Shown piece after piece: positions 1 to 5,868 of a stretch of DNA of 5,868 nt. A program made the position numbers and the translations under genes. How positions within the stretch are numbered: the first letter of the stretch is position 1; each line of letters begins with the position of its first letter. The notes under the pieces are model-generated. The model did not search any database. It saw only the letters and a list, made by a program, of their open reading frames with translations, and was not told the DNA's origin. The DNA is from Deltaproteobacteria bacterium (lineage in GTDB: Bacteria; Desulfobacterota; Desulfobulbia; Desulfobulbales; BM004): positions 1 through 5,868 of the forward strand of contig JAFDCT010000372.1 of the NCBI GenBank assembly GCA_019312695.1, read 5' to 3'.

Positions 1-3000
1 CTGGTCATGATCATCGACACCGGCAATTTTACGGTAGGCAATATAGCGCTGGGATGTATCAATAATGTATTTCTCAGGAATGTAAGCCGAGATCAGTAGG
101 TTTATCTCTGGTTCAATAGTTTCAGCAGGCGTTTCCGCACTATCTTTTCTCTTAAGGTCCGATACCGTGTTTTGGAGAAGCTCCAGGTAAAGATCATAGC
201 CGACGGCTGCGATATGACCGCTCTGAGAAACTCCTAGGATGTTGCCGCCGCCGCGTATCTGAAGATCGTTCATGGCAAGCTTGAAGCCCCCGCCGAGTTC
301 GGAGTGATCAAGAAGGGCGCGGAGCCGTTCCTTGGCCTCCTTGGCAAGCCCATCAAGGCTGGGGACCAGAAGGTAGGCATAGGACTGTTCACTGCTTCTG
401 CCTACCCGGCCTCGCAGTTGATGGATTTCAGCCAGGCCCAGCCTGTCGGCCCTGGTGATGATAATTGTATTGGCACTTGAAATATCCAGCCCGGATTCGA
501 TTATCGTGGTGCAGATCAGTACATCAATTTCCTTGTTTACAAAACGCACCATGATCTCTTCAAGCTGTTTTGCAGGCATCTGGCCGTGGGCCAGAGCTAT
601 CCGCGCTTGGGGGGCCAGTTTTTTCACCCGGTGCGCCATTTCTCCGATTGACCGGACCCTGTTATGGACAAGGAAGGTCTGGCCGCCCCGCTGCAGCTCC
701 CTGGTTATGGCCTCTTTGATGACCAGTTCGTCGTAGCGTGCCACAAAGGTCTTTATCGGGCGCCTCAATTCAGGCGGCGTGTTGATCACCGAAAGATCCC
801 TGATGCCGAGAAGGGAGAGCTGTAAGGTCCTGGGGATCGGGGTGGCGGTCAGGGTGAGGACATTGACCTCGGCCTTGAAACGTTTGATTTTTTCCTTATG
901 GCTTACGCCGAAGCGGTGTTCTTCATCAACGATGAGCAACCCGAGCTTCTTAAACTGCACATCTTTGGAAAGAAGCCTGTGGGTCCCGATGAGTATATCA
1001 AGCTTGCCGGTCTTCAAATTGGCCAGAATTTTCTTCTGTTCTGCCCTGGTCCGGAACCGGTTGATGCTTTCCACCTGCACCGGGAACCCGGCAAACCGCT
1101 CCTGAAAAGTCGTTGCATGCTGTTCTGCCAGGACAGTTGTCGGCACCAGCATGGCAACCTGAAAACCATCTTCAATCGCCTTGAAAGCAGCCCTGACAGC
1201 AACTTCTGTCTTGCCATACCCGACATCGCCGCATATCAAACGGTCCATGATCTTTTCTGAGGTCAGATCTTCAAGCACCTCTGTAATGGCCTTATGCTGC
1301 CCGGCAGTTTCATCATAGGAAAATGATTCTTCAAGTTCATGGAAGAGTTCACCTGGATGGGAGAAAGCCAGACCCTGCTGCATCTCCCTTTTGGCGTAAA
1401 GTTTTAACAGATCCTGGGCTACCTGCCAGACTGATTCTTTGATCTTCTTTTTCGTATTAAGCCATGTCTTGGTTCCCAGCTTGTCCAGCTTGGGCGTTTT
1501 GTCAGAGATCCCTTTATATTTACTGATGGCACGCAAACGGTCCACAGGAACATAGAGCTTGTCATTTCCCTGGTAATGGATTTCAAGGAAATCGTTGGTA
1601 ATGTCTTTCAGGGTTAAAGTTACCAGTCCCTGGTAAACACCCAGACCGTGTTCGCGGTGAACCACTATGTCATCCCGATTGAGTTCGTCAAAACGAAGCT
1701 GCTCTTCTTTTGCAGGTCTTCTTTTTTTTCTGGGACCGAGCCGCCGTTCTCCGAAGAGTTCGCTTTCGGAGATGACATGCAGCTGCAAACCGGGTTTCAG
1801 TTCAAGATCAAAACCCTCAGATAAAGGCTGGGTTACTAAAAGAACTGTTGAAACATTCTCCTCGTTTTGCAGGCCTGATAACTTGACAGGTGCGTCAGAA
1901 ACAAGGACTGAAATATCATAATGGTCCAACAGTTCAGCAAGATGACCGGCATGGCGCGGTGAACGGCAGGCTATTGCTACTGTTTCAGCCTTGGCGCACC
2001 ATTCCTTCAGCTTGGCGGCAAGTGGCAGGAGGAGCCCCTTCTGTTTCCGTTGCAGATCCACCTCCTGTTTGAGGAGCAGATGGTTTTTTGAGGTAAAGGA
2101 AAACAGCGGGATATCTCTGCTGCCATTGTCGATTAAATCAACTGCCTTTAGCCGGGTAAAAAAGTTCAGCTGCTCAGCAAGATTATCAGGAGAAATAAAG
2201 ACAGTATCGGGTGGCAGTGCCGGCGTTCTTGCGGCAACAGATTCTTGATAATTTGCCTGGATCCGTTCCCATGATAAATCCACTGAACGCTGTATTTCAA
2301 TTGGCTCAGCCATGAAAATCACAGTGTTTTCAGGCATGTATTGCAGAGGGCAGGGGCAGTCAGGCAGATCACTGTAAAAAAGGGGCAGGAAAAACTCAAT
2401 ACCGGGAAATCTTCGGGCTGAAGCGATTTTCTCCAGCAGGGCATCCATTTTATCAGAAGGCCAGTTAAGAGTTTCCGCCATTTTATGGAAACGGGAAAGT
2501 ATCCTGGCATAATCAGGAGAGGCAACATTTGAAAAGAGAATATTACTGGCCGGAAGAATGACCGCTTCATCTGTTTCAGCAATGGAGCGCTGTGAAATGG
2601 GGTCAAATGTTCGCAGTGATTCAACAGTATCACCAAAAAAATCAAGCCTTAGAGGGTTTTCGTATCCGGGTGGGAATATGTCCACTATGCCGCCCCTGAC
2701 AGAAAAATCACCAACAGCCTGGACCAGAGCAACATTTTCATAGCCAAGATCAGCCAGCCTCCGTATCAGGCTTTCCTGTTCAATATCTTCACCCCGCATG
2801 ATCAACTCGGCTGATGAGCCGAGCTTGCTTTTGGGCATGACCCTGCGCAGGAGCGATTCACATGAGGCCACCAGAATCGCAGGCATCTCCTCAGTCAGGA
2901 GCCTGTATAGTACATTGAGCCGTTCTGCAACAGTAGCCTGGTCAGGTGACAGGGGGGTATAAGGGGGGATATCAAACCCAGGGTAGAGGATAACAGGCAG

Positions 3001-3183
3001 GGAGGAAAATAGGCTGATATCCTGGGCTGCAAGCTCTGCCTGGCGTTCCGACGGTGCTATAAAAAGCAGATGTCTTCCGGTCCTGCGCGCGATTTCGGCA
3101 GCGGCGAGGGCATAGCTGCCCCCCTGCAATCCGCTGAGATTGATTAGTTTATGGTCTGCTAAAAATCTGAGGAGTTCGTCCAT
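1..3183 (-). CDS. mfd: Mfd, transcription-repair coupling factor (3' end outside window)
   Basis: This cytoplasmic ATP-driven DNA translocase removes RNA polymerase stalled at DNA damage and recruits UvrA for nucleotide excision repair. I translated the frame by hand: 1061 codons without a stop, running off the left edge. Full-length family members have about 1150-1180 residues, so roughly 100 are missing. The UvrB-like N-terminal module (about 1-340) keeps R163, R179 and F183, which align with the E. coli UvrA-contact residues R165, R181 and F185. The CarD-like RNA polymerase interaction domain lies near 500-545 (HREHGLGVYQGL at 509-520). Translocase motifs follow: YDETAGQ 623-629, Walker A GDVGYGKT 652-659, PTTVLAEQH 681-689, GTHRLLSKD 733-741, DEEH 753-756, TATPIPRT 779-786, TTIIESGLDI 892-901, QLRGRVGR 922-929 and the TRG motif RGGGNILG 977-984. 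The start of the C-terminal D7 domain is at about 1025-1061. The ATG at 3183 is the only standard start after an in-frame TAG at 3238-3240, although it lacks a Shine-Dalgarno sequence. Identity is very secure; the exact start is less so. Confidence 0.97.
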   Translation of the reverse strand, partial: MDELLRFLADHKLINLSGLQGGSYALAAAEIARRTGRHLLFIAPSERQAELAAQDISLFSSLPVILYPGFDIPPYTPLSPDQATVAERLNVLYRLLTEEMPAILVASCESLLRRVMPKSKLGSSAELIMRGEDIEQESLIRRLADLGYENVALVQAVGDFSVRGGIVDIFPPGYENPLRLDFFGDTVESLRTFDPISQRSIAETDEAVILPASNILFSNVASPDYARILSRFHKMAETLNWPSDKMDALLEKIASARRFPGIEFFLPLFYSDLPDCPCPLQYMPENTVIFMAEPIEIQRSVDLSWERIQANYQESVAARTPALPPDTVFISPDNLAEQLNFFTRLKAVDLIDNGSRDIPLFSFTSKNHLLLKQEVDLQRKQKGLLLPLAAKLKEWCAKAETVAIACRSPRHAGHLAELLDHYDISVLVSDAPVKLSGLQNEENVSTVLLVTQPLSEGFDLELKPGLQLHVISESELFGERRLGPRKKRRPAKEEQLRFDELNRDDIVVHREHGLGVYQGLVTLTLKDITNDFLEIHYQGNDKLYVPVDRLRAISKYKGISDKTPKLDKLGTKTWLNTKKKIKESVWQVAQDLLKLYAKREMQQGLAFSHPGELFHELEESFSYDETAGQHKAITEVLEDLTSEKIMDRLICGDVGYGKTEVAVRAAFKAIEDGFQVAMLVPTTVLAEQHATTFQERFAGFPVQVESINRFRTRAEQKKILANLKTGKLDILIGTHRLLSKDVQFKKLGLLIVDEEHRFGVSHKEKIKRFKAEVNVLTLTATPIPRTLQLSLLGIRDLSVINTPPELRRPIKTFVARYDELVIKEAITRELQRGGQTFLVHNRVRSIGEMAHRVKKLAPQARIALAHGQMPAKQLEEIMVRFVNKEIDVLICTTIIESGLDISSANTIIITRADRLGLAEIHQLRGRVGRSSEQSYAYLLVPSLDGLAKEAKERLRALLDHSELGGGFKLAMNDLQIRGGGNILGVSQSGHIAAVGYDLYLELLQNTVSDLKRKDSAETPAETIEPEINLLISAYIPEKYIIDTSQRYIAYRKIAGVDDHDQ

Positions 3184-3296
3184 CAGGGCACAAAAGGAGT
3201 GTGTGCAGCATATAGCTCCGACAAAAGAGGAGAATGCCTATGAATGACTGCGGGATATACTGTGTTTAAGCATTGATAAACAAAGGATACACCAGG
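3184..3296. other. bamA-mfd intergenic region
   Basis: This 113-base gap separates the bamA stop codon from the mfd start. I see no strong hairpin followed by a T run, so there is no clear terminator for bamA and readthrough into mfd is plausible. The last bases before the mfd ATG (minus strand CTCCTTTTGTGCCCTG) contain no AGGAGG-like sequence. The only GGAG core on this strand, at about 3216-3219, is four bases ahead of an out-of-frame ATG at 3209-3211. Purine-rich stretches occur on the plus strand instead, with no gene to serve. Confidence 0.7.
3254..3283 (-). promoter_or_regulatory. weak sigma70-like promoter candidate for mfd
   Basis: On the minus strand TTGTTT (3278-3283) and TATATC (3254-3259) are 18 bases apart. 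They match the -35 and -10 consensus at 3 and 4 of 6 positions. The placement, just after the bamA stop and about 70 bases ahead of the mfd start, suits a private mfd promoter. The match is weak enough to be chance in AT-rich intergenic DNA. Confidence 0.2.
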
Positions 3297-5819
3297 TTAA
3301 AAATTCCCGCCCATGCTGAATTCCCAGTTGCTTGAATCTTCACCCGGTTCAGGATCGATGACATAACCCCATTCAAGGCGCATTGGGCCCATGGGCGATA
3401 ACCAGCGCAGTCCTGCCCCGACACTTTGCTTTATATCGCTAAAATCCCATTCACTTTCATAGACATTACCGGCATCAAAGAAAACAAGGCCCCGCAGTCC
3501 GCCCGCTTTTACCACTGGGAAATGATACTCGACATTGGTAAACCACATAATGTTCCCACCGATTTCATAAACTCTCCCGTCAGAATCGATCACATCGACA
3601 GCAATAGATCGCGTCTTATAGCCGCGTATGGTATTTATGCCGCCGAGATAGAATTTTTCATAGTCAGGGAGCTTTTCGGACTCATTTTCCCAGACCTGGC
3701 CTGCTGCAATTTTAATATGGATGGCAGTCTCATCAAAAAACAAACCCGGAAAAAACCAGCTTGTGAAGCCGTCAACTTTGGTGAATTGGCTGTCGCCGCC
3801 GAGGAAACCGCCGGCATACTTGGTATGGAGAACATTGTAAGACCCGCCGGTTGTGGCAAACGAATTATTGCGGGTGTCCCGTGCCAGGTTGAATGTCACA
3901 TAGCTCGTGACATTAATATCCAGTGACTCGATGATGGAGGGCGCAACATTGGCAAGGTCTACATCGGTCAACTCGGTATCGTCATAACCGTAAGAGAATG
4001 ATGCATCCCATAGTTCCCAGACCGGATAGCCGAAACGAATGGCAAAACCTTTAGAGTCCCTGGTATACAGGTCATATTCACGCTGCCAGTTATAGAGATC
4101 AAATCCCAGCATGAGCTGGGTGTCATAAAAATGGGGTTCGGTAAAAGCGATGTTGTACCGGGCTGAAGTCCCGCTGACCTGGGCTGAAAGTGCCAAACGT
4201 TGCCCCCTGCCCAGGAAGTTATTCTGGCTGATTTCAGCCATGAACATCAGGTTGTCAACCGAGCTGTATCCAGCTCCGATGCTGAATGCTCCCGTGGGTT
4301 TTTCCTTAACCTCAACCACCAGATCCATTTTTGTTTTATCAGGGGTAGGCTCAGGGGTAATGGAGACATCTTCGAAGAAATCAAGCCTTAAAAGGCGGCG
4401 GTGGCTATCTCGCAGAGCCCTGGAGTCAAAAATCCCTTTCTCTCTGATGAGGAGCTCCCGGCGGATAACCTTGTCCCTGGTCCGTGTATTGCCTTTGATA
4501 GTAATTCTGTTGATATAGACAAGGTCCCCCTTGTTTATATCTATGACGATATCAACCAGCTTTTCTTCCTTCTTGGTATTGACTGTTGGAGTGGCCTCAG
4601 CAAAAGCGTAGCCGTTTTCAGCATAGTAGTCGTTTAGTCGTAAGATATCTTCCCGCAGGATATTACGGCTTAAATATTCCTCATCCCTGATTTTTAAAAG
4701 GTAAAGCAGTTCCTCCTTATCGCCGATGATATCGCCGGTCAAGTCTATGGTCCCTACCTTATAGCGATTTCCCTCGGAAACCTCAATCGTAATAAAAAGC
4801 CATTCACCTTCCTGGGTGATTTCCGGCATACCGACAGTTGCCTCAATATAGCCGTGGTGATGATAAAAAGAGGTAATTCTTGCAATATCCTGATCAAGGA
4901 TGTCCCGTTTCAGGACCCCGGAATCTGTAAACCAGAACAGCAGACCCTTTTCCTTGGTTCCCATTACCTTCAGAAGTTCTTTATCCTTGAAGGAATCATT
5001 GCCGAGAAATTTGATATCCTTGATAAAGACTTTTTCGCCTTCTTTTATGCGGAATTCAACTTTGACCCGGTCGGCCAGGGGATAGGTGAGTTCAGGGGTT
5101 ACTTCGGTATTATAAAACCCCTTGGATTTATAGAATGATTTAATATTGTCAACTGCCTCGCGTATTTTCTGGGCATTGAGAATGGTGTTCGGAATAACGG
5201 ATATGACTTCTCTGATATCATCCTCTTTTAATTCATCATGGCCGCTGATGATAACCTGGGTGATGACCGGTTTTTCCTTGACCTCAAAAACTACGGCTTT
5301 GCCCTTTTCCGTATCCTCAACTTTAAGCCTGACATCGTCGAAATATCCCATTTTAAAGACGTTCTTCATGTCATTACGCAACTGTTCAGTATCATAAATA
5401 TCACCTGAACGGCTTGAAATATTTCTGAGGATTGCGCCGCTGTCGATCCTGGCATTTCCTTCCGGGGCAATACTTGCTATTAGAAAGGACCGGCCGGTGT
5501 AAGACAGGACATCTTTGAATATCTTTCCAATGGCATCCTTGACATTTTCCAGCGGCTGGCCGTCCAGATAGTAGAATGTCTGGGAAGAGGGATCGATTAG
5601 ATCGTAGACCTTTATATCAAGACTGATAGTCTCACCAAGCCTGGTGAGTGACCCGATCGCTACATAACTCACATCCGGGGCAGTTCCCGAGCCGAATTTC
5701 TTTAAAGCTTCAAAGGTAGGGGGCCAGGCAGTATAATCAAAAATATTTTCCGCTTCTGTACTTGGCAGCAGAGTCAATGTCCGCATGAGTGCAGGGCTCG
5801 CTATAACCACTTCAGACAA
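3297..5819 (-). CDS. bamA: BamA, outer membrane protein assembly factor (5' end disrupted or outside window)
   Basis: BamA is the outer-membrane barrel that folds and inserts other beta-barrel proteins. Its POTRA domains sit in the periplasm. The open frame has 840 codons and ends in TAA. Residues 1-100 are the rest of an alpha/beta domain (APDVSYVAIGSLTRLGETIS at 47-66) like the FlgO/CsgG-type module found ahead of the POTRAs in Desulfobacterota BamA. Five POTRA repeats follow, at about 111-183, 184-262, 263-352, 353-433 and 434-508; each has the GN or GH turn, a paired-helix core and a closing VEVKEKP-like strand. The barrel spans about 509-840, with the loop-6 motif IRGY at 731-734 and a C-terminal strand ending in the F840 expected of a beta-signal. 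The frame's first standard start is a TTG at 5819 with no Shine-Dalgarno sequence, and the resulting N-terminus has no signal peptide, which an exported protein must have. The same frame continues upstream through a TAG at 5850-5852 with plausible coding sequence beyond it. The TTG is therefore probably not the true start; about 60-80 residues, including the signal peptide, should lie upstream (my estimate). mfd follows 113 bases downstream on the same strand. Confidence 0.95.
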   Translation of the reverse strand: MSEVVIASPALMRTLTLLPSTEAENIFDYTAWPPTFEALKKFGSGTAPDVSYVAIGSLTRLGETISLDIKVYDLIDPSSQTFYYLDGQPLENVKDAIGKIFKDVLSYTGRSFLIASIAPEGNARIDSGAILRNISSRSGDIYDTEQLRNDMKNVFKMGYFDDVRLKVEDTEKGKAVVFEVKEKPVITQVIISGHDELKEDDIREVISVIPNTILNAQKIREAVDNIKSFYKSKGFYNTEVTPELTYPLADRVKVEFRIKEGEKVFIKDIKFLGNDSFKDKELLKVMGTKEKGLLFWFTDSGVLKRDILDQDIARITSFYHHHGYIEATVGMPEITQEGEWLFITIEVSEGNRYKVGTIDLTGDIIGDKEELLYLLKIRDEEYLSRNILREDILRLNDYYAENGYAFAEATPTVNTKKEEKLVDIVIDINKGDLVYINRITIKGNTRTRDKVIRRELLIREKGIFDSRALRDSHRRLLRLDFFEDVSITPEPTPDKTKMDLVVEVKEKPTGAFSIGAGYSSVDNLMFMAEISQNNFLGRGQRLALSAQVSGTSARYNIAFTEPHFYDTQLMLGFDLYNWQREYDLYTRDSKGFAIRFGYPVWELWDASFSYGYDDTELTDVDLANVAPSIIESLDINVTSYVTFNLARDTRNNSFATTGGSYNVLHTKYAGGFLGGDSQFTKVDGFTSWFFPGLFFDETAIHIKIAAGQVWENESEKLPDYEKFYLGGINTIRGYKTRSIAVDVIDSDGRVYEIGGNIMWFTNVEYHFPVVKAGGLRGLVFFDAGNVYESEWDFSDIKQSVGAGLRWLSPMGPMRLEWGYVIDPEPGEDSSNWEFSMGGNF

Positions 5820-5849
5820 AGCTGTATCAACCGTGTGCGTCAGGCGGGT
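5820..5849 (-). other. bamA: in-frame coding continuation of bamA upstream of the TTG
   Basis: These ten codons, between the TAG and the TTG at 5819, read TRLTHTVDTA in the bamA frame and lead straight into LSEVVIASPA. They contain no start codon except CTG. They look like part of the first helix of the N-terminal alpha/beta domain, so the domain appears to continue upstream of the TTG. The inference rests on family resemblance recalled without an alignment. Confidence 0.6.
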
Positions 5850-5852
5850 CTA
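5850..5852 (-). other. bamA: in-frame TAG codon interrupting bamA
   Basis: In the bamA frame this codon is TAG, between NTPVD (5853-5867) and TRLTHTVDTA (5820-5849). In the related Desulfobacterota domain, a motif of the form IN(S/T)xxD is normally followed directly by a hydrophobic residue and then a helix, so the stop falls inside the domain. It could be a nonsense mutation (for example TTG to TAG), a base-call error, or a sense-decoded TAG. No other in-frame TAG occurs in the 840 bamA codons or the 1061 mfd codons. Confidence 0.75.
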
Positions 5853-5868
5853 GTCAACAGGGGTATTA
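5853..5868 (-). CDS. bamA: upstream fragment of the bamA frame, cut by the window edge
   Basis: Five complete codons (N T P V D) and one base remain upstream of the TAG. The string fits the conserved segment after the first beta strand of the BamA N-terminal domain, which in relatives follows a signal peptide and a hydrophobic strand such as AVLPF. It is too short to prove alone. The alternative is unrelated sequence that happens to match. Confidence 0.45.

Noticed and set aside
229..258. Mfd TRG motif reads RGGGNILG instead of the more common RGAGNLLG
   Set aside because: It is a conservative Ala-to-Gly and Leu-to-Ile difference that I recall from other deltaproteobacterial Mfd proteins. 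It gives no reason to suspect loss of function.
455..2743. Open frames of 60-120 codons on the plus strand, such as 455-736, 898-1260 and 1667-1921, and short out-of-phase minus frames such as 2319-2645
   Set aside because: All lie opposite or inside the continuous mfd frame. Their translations are low-complexity, Ser/Arg-rich or otherwise unlike any known family, while the mfd frame carries conserved motifs throughout.
2806..2823. Perfect 7-bp inverted repeat (CTCGGCT / AGCCGAG) with a 4-base loop, followed on the plus strand by CTTGCTTTT, resembling a terminator
   Set aside because: It lies inside conserved mfd coding sequence (about residues 121-126). The T tract is broken, and there is no plus-strand gene for it to end.
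3224..3270. Plus-strand AGAGGAG followed by ATG starts, giving a 9-11 codon frame ending at TAA
   Set aside because: The peptide is very short. The ATG next to the AGGAG is too close, and the sequence is more easily explained as the reverse of a pyrimidine-rich intergenic stretch.
4105..4120. 6-bp inverted repeat CCCAGC / GCTGGG with a 4-base loop
   Set aside because: It lies within the bamA barrel-coding region, is a single short copy and has no associated signal, so chance is enough to explain it.
3426..5397. Open frames on the plus strand opposite bamA, the longest at 3426-3926 with 166 codons
   Set aside because: They are antisense shadows of the barrel and POTRA coding sequence. I see no domain and no supporting ribosome binding site, and bamA is clearly the coding strand.

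Overview
The window holds two large genes on the minus strand, and both run past an edge. Going in the direction of transcription (right to left), bamA comes first (about 5868 down to 3297). After a 113-base gap comes mfd (3183 down to base 1, still open at the left edge). I found no RNA genes, mobile elements, CRISPR arrays or credible plus-strand genes.

The organism is a Gram-negative (diderm) bacterium, because BamA is the core of the outer-membrane beta-barrel assembly machine. The BamA has an extra alpha/beta domain ahead of five POTRA repeats. From memory, that layout is typical of Desulfobacterota (former Deltaproteobacteria, sulfate- or metal-reducing lineages), and the Mfd reads like proteins of that group. 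The assignment is an inference; I could not run a tree or a search.

Layout: 1-3183 (minus) is the first 1061 codons of mfd, the transcription-repair coupling factor. The reading frame is unbroken and all helicase motifs are present; only the last part of the C-terminal domain is missing. 3184-3296 is a short intergenic region with one weak promoter-like pair and no convincing ribosome binding site for mfd. 3297-5819 (minus) is an 840-codon open frame for BamA: part of an N-terminal domain, POTRA 1-5, and a 16-strand-type barrel ending in phenylalanine. 5820-5868 continues the same frame upstream, but an in-frame TAG stop sits at 5850-5852.

The most notable point is that TAG. The codons on both sides of it read as one continuous protein of the expected family. 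The only downstream start is a TTG without a Shine-Dalgarno sequence, and it would give an outer-membrane protein with no signal peptide. Either bamA carries a nonsense change (real or a sequencing error), or TAG is decoded as an amino acid here. Pyrrolysine is known in some deltaproteobacteria, but nothing in this window proves it.

The two products do not act in one pathway: BamA builds the outer membrane and Mfd links stalled RNA polymerase to nucleotide excision repair. Their shared orientation and short gap would allow co-transcription.
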